Of a stretch of DNA of 64,000 nt, positions 28,450-37,030 are shown one piece after another. How positions within the stretch are numbered: the first letter of the stretch is position 1; each line of letters begins with the position of its first letter. The notes under the pieces were generated by a model. That model was given only the letters and a program-made list of their open reading frames with translations, did no database searches and was not told where the DNA came from. Source of the stretch: Variovorax paradoxus NBRC 15149 (GTDB lineage Bacteria; Pseudomonadota; Gammaproteobacteria; Burkholderiales; Burkholderiaceae_C); assembly GCF_001591365.1 (NCBI RefSeq), contig NZ_BCUT01000002.1, forward strand, positions 186,001-250,000. The letters run 5' to 3'. The position numbers and the translations under genes are program-made.

Positions 28450-29603
28450 CAGAAAGCCTCTTCGTAGAGCGCGAGCGCGTCGGCAAGCGCCACGTCGCGC
28501 GGGTTGTTAACCAGCAGGCGCTGGACCTTGAGTGCGTCCTCCGCCAGCATCGGCAGGTCGCTGCGGTCTACGCCGACAGAGCGCAGGTTCTGCTCGAACG
28601 GCATCACAGCCACCAGCGCCGCCATGGCATCGACGAACGCCCGGGCGCCTTCGATGGGACCTTGGCCGGGCCGCGCCGTGCCGATGGCTTCGCCGAGCTG
28701 CGCGTAGAGCGGCGCCGCATGCTCCAGGTTGAAGCGCAGCACCGGCCGCAGCACCAGCGCGTTCGACAGGCCATGCGGCACGTGAAAATGGCCGCCCAGC
28801 GGATACGCCAGCGCATGCACCGCCGCCACTGGCGCGTTCGCGAACGCCATACCCGCCAGCAGCGAGCCAAGCAGCATGTGTTCGCGCGCCGTGCCGTTGC
28901 GCGGGTCTTCGAGCACCTTGCGCTGGTTGGCATACAGCAGCGCCAAAGCCTTGAGTGCCAGCGCATCCGACACCGGGTTCTTCTTGTGGCGCGAGGTGAA
29001 GGCCTCGATCGCGTGCACCATGGCATCGATTCCCGTCATTGCCGTCAGGCGGGGCGGCAGGCCCAACGTGAGGTGGCTGTCGAGCAGCGCGAAGTCAGGG
29101 TAGAGCATGGGAGAGACCACGCCCTTCTTCTCGGATGTCGGGGTGGTGACGATCGCGATTGGCGTCACTTCGGAGCCGGTCCCGGCGGTGGTCGGCACCT
29201 GCACAAGCGGCAGGCGCGGCCCCTGCGCCAGGCCGATGCCGTAGATGTCATGCAGCGCCGCCGGCGTCCGCGCCAGCAAGGCCACGAGCTTGGCGGTGTC
29301 CATCGAACTGCCGCCGCCGAAGCCCACGACGCCGTCGGCGCCCGCTTCGCGGGCGGCCAGCACGGCGGCGAGTACCCGCTCCTCGGGCGGATCGGGCAGC
29401 ACGTCGGAATAAACGGTGGCGGCGATTCCCGCAGCCCTCAGGCTTTCCAGCGCGGGTGCCAGCAGACCAGCCTGCAGCAAGGGCTGGTCGGTGATGATGA
29501 AGAAATGGCGCACGCCGAGCCCGCGGGCGAGTTCGCCGAGGCGGCCAGAGCCACCCTGCTCGCAGACGATGCGCGGCGTGGTTTCGAAATTGAATCCGGT
29601 CAT
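28449..29603 (-). CDS. Iron-containing (group III) alcohol dehydrogenase
   Basis: This is a 384-residue Fe-ADH family protein. The NAD site is GVVGFGGGSSMDTAKL and the core is QVPTTAGTGSEVTPIAIV. Metal ligands are expected in GIDAMVHAIEAF (Asp and His), AAVHALAYPLGGHFHVPHG (two His). The family includes 4-hydroxybutyrate, 1,3-propanediol and lactaldehyde dehydrogenases and related enzymes. Because the semialdehyde dehydrogenase gene follows with a one-base overlap, I favour a hydroxyacid or diol dehydrogenase. It lies just downstream of a relic of another SSADH and another ATPase gene (29617-29931). Confidence 0.88.
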   Translation of the reverse strand: MTGFNFETTPRIVCEQGGSGRLGELARGLGVRHFFIITDQPLLQAGLLAPALESLRAAGIAATVYSDVLPDPPEERVLAAVLAAREAGADGVVGFGGGSSMDTAKLVALLARTPAALHDIYGIGLAQGPRLPLVQVPTTAGTGSEVTPIAIVTTPTSEKKGVVSPMLYPDFALLDSHLTLGLPPRLTAMTGIDAMVHAIEAFTSRHKKNPVSDALALKALALLYANQRKVLEDPRNGTAREHMLLGSLLAGMAFANAPVAAVHALAYPLGGHFHVPHGLSNALVLRPVLRFNLEHAAPLYAQLGEAIGTARPGQGPIEGARAFVDAMAALVAVMPFEQNLRSVGVDRSDLPMLAEDALKVQRLLVNNPRDVALADALALYEEAF

Positions 29604-29616
29604 ATGGGTTCTCTTG

Positions 29617-29931
29617 TCAGGCAGCGTGCGCCACGCCGCGTTCAGTGCACCAGACTTGGCCCAGCAGGTCTGGCGAATGCTTGTCGTCCGATTCGCTGAG
29701 CAGTACGGCCAGGCTGTCGCGCCACAGTTCAGCCTCCATCTGAGTCAGTCGGCGCGTTGGCCTGGGTCGCGGCTCGAACAGGGCGGAACGGTGATACAGG
29801 CCCGCCGCCATCCGGCGGGTTACGCACCTCCAGCATGCCGCCGTCGGCTGCGATCCACTGCCACCGATGAAGGCCTGCTGCTTGAGCAGGCCGCTGTCGC
29901 TCAACTTTTGTTGCATGGTGCCAGTGACTGC
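29617..29931 (-). pseudogene. Scar of two gene remnants: SSADH 5' end joined to LivF-type ATPase 3' end
   Basis: On the minus strand, 29916 downward reads MQQKLSDSGLLKQQAFIGG, matching the N-terminus of the SSADH encoded at 28449 (residues LLKRLAFIGG). After a frameshift it continues as QWIAADGGMLEVRNPPDGG, the next part of the same domain. From about 29760 to the TGA at 29617 the frame gives RRLTQMEAELWRD then LAVLLSESDDKHSPDLLGQV, matching the C-terminal end of the LivF-type ATPase at 30888 (RRLTEVIAKLRTE, LTVLLSESDDKHSADLVDRI). Both remnants are on the same strand. They are diverged from the intact copies, so they come from older paralogues and not from a fresh duplication. Confidence 0.75.
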
Positions 29932-30876
29932 TCAACGGATGGCGACTGGATTGATGATCCCCTGCACGCCCCCGGTCATGCGCGACACGCCGAGCACGAA
30001 CATGAACTCCCAGCCCTTGTCCTTGACCAGTTCGGAGGTGTCGATGTTCTCGAGGATGTAGATGCCGTGCTTTGGGATCAGGATCTGGTGGACCTCGAAC
30101 ACCCCTGCCCCCTTCTCGGCGGGGATCACCTCCAGGCCCCAGGTATCGGCGCCGACCGCCACCACCTGCTTGCTTGCGAGGTATTCGGCGCCGTCTTTGC
30201 CCAGGCCCGGTTCGACGGAGATGAAGCGCTTGTCGTCCTTGCCCACCAGCTGCAGCCAGCCGGTGTGGAACAGCACGACGTCGCCCTCTCGGATCTCGAC
30301 CCCCTGCCGTCGCGCTTGCTCGTCGATCTCTTTGCGGTTGAACGTCGTGCCCTCCGGAACCGGGTTCTGGCCGAAGTACGCCGTCATGTCCAGCACGACA
30401 CCGCGCGTGACGAAGGGCGGCAGCTTCTCGACCCCCAGCTTGCTCAGGCCGTTGGCCTGTACGAACTCGCTGTTCTTGTGGCAGTTGTAGTAGACGTTGT
30501 CGACGCCGATGTGACCGAGGCCATCGATCTGCGAGCCCGTGCCGACGTAGCCCATGTAGATGTCGTCGTTGTAGTTGGTCTTGGTCGGGCCCAAGCCGAC
30601 GCCGCCGACCTGCCCGGGCTGGTTGATCGCCAGCGCCCAGCTGCGCGGGCCGTAAGCTGGCGTCTTGGAGTTGGTCTCGACGCCCAGCCGGTAGGTCTTG
30701 CCCGTCTTCACCAGCTTAGCGGCCTCGAGCGCCAGTTGAGGATTCAGCAGGTTGGCCGCGCCGATCTCATCGGCCGGACCGTATTTCGAACGGCACCATT
30801 CGTGCGCCGATGCACCGGCAGCGAGCGTCGCCAGGGCGAGCGCCGCAGCGAGGCGTGTCATTGCGGATATCGACAT
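29932..30876 (-). CDS. Secreted cyclase-family protein (kynurenine formamidase-like fold)
   Basis: The 314-residue protein has an N-terminal signal peptide (MTRLAAALALATLAAGASAHE). The cyclase-family metal site region reads GTGSQIDGLGHIGVDN, a version of the usual GTHxDxPxH; here the first His is Ser. It continues with TRGVVLDMTAYFG, a REGDVVLFHTGWLQL segment and GLEVIPAEKGAGVFEVHQILI. The family hydrolyses amides, lactones or related bonds with a divalent metal. ATG 30876 follows AGGAG. Its place between importer and oxidising enzymes suggests a periplasmic step such as ring or ester opening before uptake. Confidence 0.82.
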   Translation of the reverse strand: MSISAMTRLAAALALATLAAGASAHEWCRSKYGPADEIGAANLLNPQLALEAAKLVKTGKTYRLGVETNSKTPAYGPRSWALAINQPGQVGGVGLGPTKTNYNDDIYMGYVGTGSQIDGLGHIGVDNVYYNCHKNSEFVQANGLSKLGVEKLPPFVTRGVVLDMTAYFGQNPVPEGTTFNRKEIDEQARRQGVEIREGDVVLFHTGWLQLVGKDDKRFISVEPGLGKDGAEYLASKQVVAVGADTWGLEVIPAEKGAGVFEVHQILIPKHGIYILENIDTSELVKDKGWEFMFVLGVSRMTGGVQGIINPVAIR

Positions 30877-30887
30877 TACAGTCTCCT

Positions 30888-31556
30888 CTAGTGGGTTGCA
30901 GAACTCTCGCGGACGACGCCGCGCTCGATACGGAAGATGCGATCAACCAAGTCGGCCGAGTGCTTGTCATCCGATTCGCTCAGCAGGACCGTCAGGCCCT
31001 CGGTGCGCAGCTTCGCGATCACCTCTGTCAGGCGCCGCGATAGCACCGGCGCGACGCCCTCGAAGGGTTCGTCCAGCAGCAGCAGCTTGCGTCCCGGCAT
31101 CAGCGCGCGCGCCAACGCCACCAGCTTCTGCTGGCCGCCGCTGAGCTGCAGCGCCTTGCGCTCGCGGTGCTCGAGCAGTTCGGGAATCAGCTCGTAGATC
31201 CATGCAAGGCGTCGTCTTGCGTCGCCCAGGCCGTTGGCCCAAGCCGGCAGCAAGATGTTTTCTTCGACGGTGAGCGACGGAATCAGCCGCCGGTCCTCCG
31301 GCAAGTAGCTGATGCCGTGCTCGGCGCGGGTGTGCGCTGGCAGCTGCGCCATCGACTCGCCGGCGCACGCCAGCGTTGCCGAACGTGAGGGCAGCAGTCC
31401 CATCACCGCGCGCATCAGCGTTGTCTTGCCGGCGCCGTTGCGGCCGATCAGCCCGGCCATGCTGCCTTGCGGCAACTGCAGCGTGACCTTGCGCAGGATG
31501 GGCGTGCCGGCGATGGCCACGTCCAATCCCTGGATGTCGAGGGCAAGCTCAGTCAT
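30888..31556 (-). CDS. ABC transporter ATP-binding protein, LivF type
   Basis: This ATPase has 222 residues. Walker A is GRNGAGKTTLMRAV, the signature is LSGGQQKLVALARALM and Walker B is LLLLDEPFEGVAP. The C-terminus is short and ends in SESDDKHSADLVDRIFRIERG. The start overlaps the LivG-type gene end by four bases. It is the second ATPase of the minus-strand importer. A diverged copy of its 3' end lies at 29617-29760. Confidence 0.92.
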   Translation of the reverse strand: MTELALDIQGLDVAIAGTPILRKVTLQLPQGSMAGLIGRNGAGKTTLMRAVMGLLPSRSATLACAGESMAQLPAHTRAEHGISYLPEDRRLIPSLTVEENILLPAWANGLGDARRRLAWIYELIPELLEHRERKALQLSGGQQKLVALARALMPGRKLLLLDEPFEGVAPVLSRRLTEVIAKLRTEGLTVLLSESDDKHSADLVDRIFRIERGVVRESSATH

Positions 31557-32323
31557 GCGAGTGCCTCCTCGCGTGCCGAAGCCCGCTTGCCTACCACCAA
31601 CTCCTGCACGCGTGGGTTGCCAAGTACCGCAGCCGGCGGCCCGTCGGCGATGATCTCGCCGCTGTAGAACGCCAGGATGCGCGAAACGTAGCGCTCCACC
31701 ACTTCCATATCGTGCTCTACGAACAGCACCGTCACGCCGCTTTGCCTCACGGCGGCCATCACGGCATCCATCAAGGGGAATTTCTCGTCGGCGCTCACGC
31801 CACTGGTGGGCTCGTCCAGCAGCAGCATGCGCGGCTTCGAGACCAGGGCCATCGCGATGTCGACCAGCTTGCGCGCGCCCTGCGGCACGGCACTGGCCTC
31901 GCTGTCGGCGTAGTGCGCCACGCCGAAGGCCTGCAGGATGCGGCGGGCCTCGCGCACCGCCTCCGCAGTTTCGAAGTGCCGCAGCATGGAAGGCTGCGCT
32001 TCGTGGGCGGCCGCCAGCGCCATCAGCACGTTGTCCAGCACGGTGAGCTGGGGGAACAACTGCGCGACTTGGAACGATCGGGCCAGTCCGAGGCGGGTGA
32101 TCTGGCGCGGCTTCATCCCGAGCACAGAGCGGCCCTCGTACAGGATGTCGCCCGAGGTGGCCGGCAGGTACCCGGTCACCATGTTGATGAACGTGGTCTT
32201 TCCGGCGCCGTTGGAGCCGATGACTCCGACGATCTCGCCGCGCTGGATGGTCACATCCAGCGAATTGGCAGCGACCACGGCACCGAAGGTGCGGGTGAGC
32301 TGGCGCGTTTCGAGCACACTCAT
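31553..32323 (-). CDS. ABC transporter ATP-binding protein, LivG type
   Basis: This is a 256-residue ATPase with Walker A GSNGAGKTTFINMVTGYL, a LivG-type signature loop VPQGARKLVDIAMALV, and Walker B LLLDEPTSGVSADEK. It overlaps both neighbours (LivM-type and LivF-type) by four bases. With them it powers the minus-strand HAAT importer. Confidence 0.92.
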   Translation of the reverse strand: MSVLETRQLTRTFGAVVAANSLDVTIQRGEIVGVIGSNGAGKTTFINMVTGYLPATSGDILYEGRSVLGMKPRQITRLGLARSFQVAQLFPQLTVLDNVLMALAAAHEAQPSMLRHFETAEAVREARRILQAFGVAHYADSEASAVPQGARKLVDIAMALVSKPRMLLLDEPTSGVSADEKFPLMDAVMAAVRQSGVTVLFVEHDMEVVERYVSRILAFYSGEIIADGPPAAVLGNPRVQELVVGKRASAREEALA

Positions 32324-33294
32324 GGGGACACCTCTTTCGTCACGGACGGAATCTCCGCAGGCACTGCGGCACGCCTACGGGACACCAGGCTCCACAAGCC
32401 TTTGGGCAAGAAAAGGATCAGCGCCAGCAGGACACTGCCCAGCGTGAGCTGCCACAGGTGCGGCGCCTCCTGAATGGCGAAGGTGCGCACCGCGGAGAAC
32501 ACGATGGCTGCCACGAACGGCGCCGCCACATGCGCCGTTCCGCCGAGCAAGGCCATGAAGACGAACTCGCCAGAGGTGGCCCAGAACGCCATGTCCGGAT
32601 CCACGTGGCCCGTGGCGATCGCAATCAGGCCGCCGCCGAGGGCCGACAGCACGGCCGCGCCGCAGTAGTTCAGGTAGACAAGTCCGAACGGCGAGATGCC
32701 GAGGAAGTCAACCCGGATCTCGTTCTCGCGCACTGCCTCCGAGAGCCTGCCAAACCGCGAGCGCAACACGCGGTGGCAGACCAGGGCCGCAACGAGCGCG
32801 ATCGCCAACGTGACCAGGAAGGCAACGCGTTTGGCCTGCGACGGATCCGGCTGGAAGCCAAGGTAGCTCGGGTTCGCGACGTTGAAGCCGTCGGTGGAGC
32901 CGAGCGCGCTGGACTTCACCAGCATGCCGTAGACAATCATCGACAACGCCATCGAAAGCATGGCGTAGAAGATGTCGCGGTAGCGCGCCACCATGATGCC
33001 GCACAGCGCGGCCATCATCAGCGAGGCCACCACGCCCAGCGCCAGCAGCACGATGGCATCCTGGATGCCCAGGTGCTTGGCGGCCAAGCCGGCAGCGTAG
33101 CCGCCGATGCAGTAGTACAGCGCCTGGCCGAAGGAGACGAGGCCGGCGCGCATTTGCAGCACCACCCCGAGAACCACCAGGCCTTTGGCAAAGGCCAGGG
33201 TGAGCAGGAAGCTCAACCAGTCGGGCCCCGCCCAGCCGAGGGCGGCAATCGACCCGGCCGCCAGCGGCAGCCCAAGTTCGGACTTGAATTTCAT
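32320..33294 (-). CDS. Branched-chain-type ABC permease, LivM family
   Basis: The 324-residue membrane protein has LivM motifs LQMRAGLVSFGQALYYCIGGYAAG, RLSEAVRENEIRVDFLGI and LNYCGAAVLSALGGGLIAI. The start is immediately next to the end of the LivH-type gene (stop 33295, start 33294), and the stop overlaps the LivG-type gene. It forms the channel together with the LivH-type subunit. Confidence 0.92.
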   Translation of the reverse strand: MKFKSELGLPLAAGSIAALGWAGPDWLSFLLTLAFAKGLVVLGVVLQMRAGLVSFGQALYYCIGGYAAGLAAKHLGIQDAIVLLALGVVASLMMAALCGIMVARYRDIFYAMLSMALSMIVYGMLVKSSALGSTDGFNVANPSYLGFQPDPSQAKRVAFLVTLAIALVAALVCHRVLRSRFGRLSEAVRENEIRVDFLGISPFGLVYLNYCGAAVLSALGGGLIAIATGHVDPDMAFWATSGEFVFMALLGGTAHVAAPFVAAIVFSAVRTFAIQEAPHLWQLTLGSVLLALILFLPKGLWSLVSRRRAAVPAEIPSVTKEVSP

Positions 33295-34200
33295 TTAGAT
33301 CTTTCGGGGCTGCAGTTGGCCGAAGAGGCCCTGCGGCCGGAATGCGAGTACCAGGAACATCACGCCGTAGATCACGAACAACTCGATCTGCGGCGCCAGA
33401 TGGACAGCGAAGGAACGGGCGAGACCGACCAGCACTGCGCCGACGGCGGCGCCGCCGATGCTGCCCAGGCCGCCCACCACCACCACGGCGAACGCCAGCA
33501 CGATCACCTCGACACCGATGCCCGGTGTGACGGAAATGGCCGGTGCAGTGAGGGCCCCGGCAAGCGCACCGAGCATGGAGCCGATCGCGAAGGTGATGGC
33601 GAACATCAGATTGACGTTCACCCCCATTGCTGTGGCGATCTCGCGGTCGTGGATCACCGCTCGCAACATGCGCCCCTTGTCGGTACGGTTGAGCGCCCAC
33701 CATGCAGCGGCGCCGACCACGAGCGAGATCGCCACCAGTGCGAGGTCGTAGTTGGCGAAGCGCAGCGAATCCGTGATCGAGCTCTGCCCGAGCAGACGGT
33801 AGGGCTGGTACGCCAGGTATGGGTTGACGCCCCACACCAGCTTCACCACGTCCTCCAGGATCAGCAGCAGCGCATACGTGACGATCACCATCAGGATCTC
33901 ATCGCGGCCACGCAGGTGGCGCAGCAGCGCCTGCTCCACCAGCACGCCCACAGCCAGGCCGCCGACGATGGCACATCCGAACAGCAGCAGGTAGCTCCAG
34001 TACGGACTAGCCCCAGACTCGCCGGAGAAGTACCACCCCGTGAGCGAGGCGGCGCAATAGGCGCCGATCGCGTAGAAGCTGCCGTGTGCCATGTTGAGGA
34101 TGCGCATCACCCCGTAGATCACCGTCAGGCCGGCCGCCACGAGGAACAGCCACGAGGCATAAATGGCGCCGTCGAAAACTATAGCCAGCAAGGTGCTCAC
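33295..34200 (-). CDS. Branched-chain-type ABC permease, LivH family
   Basis: The protein has about 301 residues from GTG 34200, nine bases after AAGGAG and in a GTGA overlap with the receptor gene. Motifs are LVAAGLTVIYGVMRILNMAHGSFYAIGAY, VIHDREIATAMGV and FAVVVVGGLGSIGGAAVGAVLVG. Around eight hydrophobic segments are present. It is the first permease of the minus-strand importer. Confidence 0.92.
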   Translation of the reverse strand: MSTLLAIVFDGAIYASWLFLVAAGLTVIYGVMRILNMAHGSFYAIGAYCAASLTGWYFSGESGASPYWSYLLLFGCAIVGGLAVGVLVEQALLRHLRGRDEILMVIVTYALLLILEDVVKLVWGVNPYLAYQPYRLLGQSSITDSLRFANYDLALVAISLVVGAAAWWALNRTDKGRMLRAVIHDREIATAMGVNVNLMFAITFAIGSMLGALAGALTAPAISVTPGIGVEVIVLAFAVVVVGGLGSIGGAAVGAVLVGLARSFAVHLAPQIELFVIYGVMFLVLAFRPQGLFGQLQPRKI

Positions 34201-35537
34201 GACGTGCGCTCCTTTGGCGGTGTCGGTGTGCACTTGGCACCGGGGAAGCCGGCCTTGATCCAGTCGGCAGGGCTCGTGCCATCGGGCGGCATCAGGCAGT
34301 CGCCCGGATAGTCCTTCACATTGATGATGCTGGCCTTGCGGGTCTTGGGGTCATAGTGGTATTCGCCGTAAGCCACCCCCTGTACAGCCTGATGGCCACC
34401 GGCGCGGCTCATACGCACCGTGCCGCTGGGCGATTCGAACGTGAGGCCCTTGAGACCCGCGAGCACCTGCTCCTGCGTCGGCATGGTGCCGGGCTTGCCC
34501 ACCTTCTCCGCGGCCGCCTTCATGCCGAGGATCGCCTGCATCATCTTGAAGGCGGGGTAGGTCGGCTGCTCTTTGTGCGCGGCGCTGTAGGTCGTGCGCA
34601 GCCAGTCGGAAAGCGCGTTCTTCGGCGCGAAAGCGCCAAACGGGCCGCGGCCGCCGACGATCGTGCCGTTGGGCGCCTGGTCCTTGAAATGCTCAAAGCC
34701 GGTCTCGCCCGCCGTCAGCAGCGTCACACGCTTGTCGAACAGACCCCGCGCGCCGCCTTGCAGCACCAGCGCCTCCATGTCGCCGCCCCAGAAGCTGGAG
34801 TGGATCAGGTCGGGGTTGCTGACGGACAACGCGGAAATCTCGGCGCCGTACTGGCCCTGCCCCAGTTTCGGCCACTGCTCGGAAACGAACTTGATGTCCG
34901 GCTTGAGCTGCTTGAAAGCAAGGCTGAAGTCAGCCCAGGCATCCTGGCCCCAGGCATAGTTCTGCTGAATGCTGCCGACCGATCTCACGTTCGGCTTCGT
35001 CTCCACGATGTAACGGGCAGCGGCCACGTTGTCGACCACGGCGTCAAGGCCGGTGCGAAACACGTATTTCGGGTTCTTCAGCGTCTCGCTGAACAGGCGC
35101 GAGGTCCCGCAGTCGAAGAAAACCGTCGGGGTCTTGAGCTCCTCGGCCACCGGAGCAATCGCGAGGCAGTCACCCGAGGAGATGTAGCCAATCACCACGT
35201 CGACCTTCTGGCGCTGCACAAGGTTGCGGTATTCCTCCACCTGCTTGGTGGCGCCGCCGTTCTCATCGATCAACACCATCTCGACTTCGACGCCACTGAT
35301 GCCTTTGGTGTTGTAGGGCGCTGGCAGGGCCCCCTTGTTCAGCGCGTCGACCACGAGCTTGGCGGCATTGGCCGCGGGCACTCCGAAAGGGCCCGCGGCG
35401 GCGCCCGACAGGAAGGTCGCCACGCCGATGCGGAACTTGCGGTTGTCGGCGGCGGCAGCCGGCAGCGCGAAGGCGGCGCCGGCGGTGACGAGCGCGAAGC
35501 TGCGAGCCAGGTGCGTGAGGGGGAACTTCAGGGTCAC
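34197..35537 (-). CDS. ABC transporter substrate-binding protein (HAAT type)
   Basis: The receptor has about 446 residues, starting at GTG 35537 after AAGGAGACAAC; the frame upstream is open but the ribosome site decides for this start. A signal peptide (ARSFALVTAGAAFALPAAAAD) precedes FRIGVATFLSGAAAGPFGVPAANAAKL. The body keeps the type I periplasmic binding fold, with IGYISSGDCLAIAPVAEELKTP and AWGQDAWADFSLAFKQLKP. It is the first gene of the operon behind the sigma-54 promoter at 35576-35591. It is clearly different from the receptor encoded by the kinase operon (35738). Confidence 0.9.
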   Translation of the reverse strand: MTLKFPLTHLARSFALVTAGAAFALPAAAADNRKFRIGVATFLSGAAAGPFGVPAANAAKLVVDALNKGALPAPYNTKGISGVEVEMVLIDENGGATKQVEEYRNLVQRQKVDVVIGYISSGDCLAIAPVAEELKTPTVFFDCGTSRLFSETLKNPKYVFRTGLDAVVDNVAAARYIVETKPNVRSVGSIQQNYAWGQDAWADFSLAFKQLKPDIKFVSEQWPKLGQGQYGAEISALSVSNPDLIHSSFWGGDMEALVLQGGARGLFDKRVTLLTAGETGFEHFKDQAPNGTIVGGRGPFGAFAPKNALSDWLRTTYSAAHKEQPTYPAFKMMQAILGMKAAAEKVGKPGTMPTQEQVLAGLKGLTFESPSGTVRMSRAGGHQAVQGVAYGEYHYDPKTRKASIINVKDYPGDCLMPPDGTSPADWIKAGFPGAKCTPTPPKERTS

Positions 35538-35575
35538 GTTGTCTCCTTGTGAGTTGTGTTGCTCACGAGGAATAT

Positions 35576-35591
35576 TGCGAAGAGCGTGCCA
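35576..35591 (-). promoter_or_regulatory. Sigma-54 (-24/-12) promoter of the minus-strand ABC/ADH operon
   Basis: Read on the minus strand this is TGGCACGCTCTTCGCA. It matches TGGCACG-N4-TTGCA except for one base (TCGC for TTGC) and keeps GG and GC at the exact spacing. It ends about 38 bases before the GTG of the receptor gene. The NtrC-type regulator encoded just upstream on the same strand is the likely activator. Confidence 0.75.
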
Positions 35592-35645
35592 CACCGCGAA
35601 AGCGTTGCGGATCAAGGACTTAGGCCTAATTCGCTGAGATGTATT

Positions 35646-35694
35646 GCGCGGATTCCGCGCATTGCGGCGGTCGGGTCGCGCGGAAACCGCACAT
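35646..35694 (-). promoter_or_regulatory. Two dyads upstream of the sigma-54 promoter (candidate enhancer sites)
   Basis: TGCGCGGATTCCGCGCA at 35646-35662 is a perfect inverted repeat with 8-base arms. CGCGCGGAAACCGCACA at 35678-35694 matches it at 13 of 17 positions and contains GCGG-AAA-CCGC. The centres are 32 bases apart, three helical turns, and 60-105 bases upstream of the -24 element. This is the classical layout for an NtrC-family activator. Confidence 0.65.
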
Positions 35695-35737
35695 GCGGAT
35701 CGGCCCCGCGGCCTTTGCGGAAGCGATGGTGCGTTGT

Positions 35738-37030
35738 CTACGGTGCCCCGGCAGCCCGCCTGCGCTCACGCACCAACTCCGGCGATGGCCGCAGTTGCTC
35801 CGCAGGGTAGACCCGCCACCGACCCAACATCACCCGGGCCGGCGGAAACCGGGTGTCGACCACAACCTCTCCGATCGCCTGTGCTTGCGCGATCTGGTGC
35901 GTTTCGCGGTCGATGCATGAGGCAAACCCGGGCGGATCCTCCGGCAATTCCAGGCAGAGCCCCTCCAGCGCTCCCACCACCTTCTCGACATCGAATGGCT
36001 TGCCGGCCTTGCCTACTGCGCGCGCAATGGCCAGGATCCCGGCGTAAGCGCCCTCTGCCGCATAAGTCGGATAGCGCCCCTCCGCCGCAAAAAAGTCGGC
36101 CATGAACTTCCGGTTGCGCGTCGTGTCGGGCCAGTTGTTGTGATGGCGCGCCGAGAGCACGAGATTGGGCGGCGCTTGGTCACCCAGCGCCATCAGCACG
36201 TCGTAGTTGCCGCCCGCATCAAAGTTGGCCATGGGCATCTTGCCGAGCAGTTCGCTGGAGTGGGCCTGCGCAAGGAAAGCGAGGAAGTCGCCTCCCCAAA
36301 GCCCAGTGACGATCACGTCCGGCCGCGAGCGCATCAGGGCCGTCAGGTACGCCGAATAGTCGGGCTCGTAGAGCTTGGGCCAGAGTTGTGCAACGACCTC
36401 ATAGTTCGCGCCGCTGGCCGACAGGCTGCGTTGCAGGTCGGCCCACATGACGTGGCCATAGTCGTAATCCGGTCCCAGGAATGCCAGCCGCTTCCAGCCA
36501 CGCTCGCGCTGCTGCTCGACCAGGTATTTCGCGCCCGCCGCCATCGAAGTGTAGGTGTCGTTCGAAACCCGAAAATAGTAGCGGTGAAAGTCTTCGATCG
36601 TGAGCCGCGAGGAGGCGTGGTCGGTGCCGACGAAGATCACCTTGCGCGCCCGCGACAGCCGGCTCACCGCCTGCGCCACACCGGAGCTCACCACCCCGCA
36701 GAGGAACTGCGCCTTGTCGTGATCGATGAACTGGCTGGCCAGCCGAACGCCATAGGCCGCTTTGGAGCGATCGTCCTCCACGATCACTCGCAGGCGCGGG
36801 CGCCAGTCGCGCATGGGCTCGGCATCCAGCTCGGCGAGCGCCAGCTTGATCGCCGCGATGCTGTCGCGGCCGTAGATCGCGGCCCGGCCCGCCAGCGGGT
36901 AGAGGCAACCAATGGTGATGTCGGCCTGCCCCGCAGGTGCCCCCAGTTCTACGCGGGCGTGGGCGCCGGCTGCAGCCAGGCAGGCCATGACCAGCGTGAC
37001 GGCGCAGCGAAGCAGATCGCGAATCCTCAC
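35738..37030 (-). CDS. Periplasmic solute-binding protein of a two-component operon (HAAT type)
   Basis: This is a 430-residue type I periplasmic binding protein, started at GTG 37030 inside a GTGA overlap with the response-regulator gene. A signal peptide (LLRCAVTLVMACLAAAGAHA) is followed by ITIGCLYPLAGRAAIYGRDSIAAIKLAL, SRLTIEDFHRYYFRVSNDTYTSM and LGPDYDYGHVMWADL. It is encoded in the kinase/regulator operon and not in the transporter operon. It may therefore be a sensing receptor that presents the ligand to the kinase periplasmic domain, although it could also serve the importer. Confidence 0.87.
   Translation of the reverse strand: MRIRDLLRCAVTLVMACLAAAGAHARVELGAPAGQADITIGCLYPLAGRAAIYGRDSIAAIKLALAELDAEPMRDWRPRLRVIVEDDRSKAAYGVRLASQFIDHDKAQFLCGVVSSGVAQAVSRLSRARKVIFVGTDHASSRLTIEDFHRYYFRVSNDTYTSMAAGAKYLVEQQRERGWKRLAFLGPDYDYGHVMWADLQRSLSASGANYEVVAQLWPKLYEPDYSAYLTALMRSRPDVIVTGLWGGDFLAFLAQAHSSELLGKMPMANFDAGGNYDVLMALGDQAPPNLVLSARHHNNWPDTTRNRKFMADFFAAEGRYPTYAAEGAYAGILAIARAVGKAGKPFDVEKVVGALEGLCLELPEDPPGFASCIDRETHQIAQAQAIGEVVVDTRFPPARVMLGRWRVYPAEQLRPSPELVRERRRAAGAP

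Noticed and set aside
32458..34311. 617-codon plus-strand frame across the LivM/LivH-type permease genes.
   Set aside because: Composition (His, Gln, Asp, Arg rich) is that of an antisense frame of membrane proteins; no start context and no homology.
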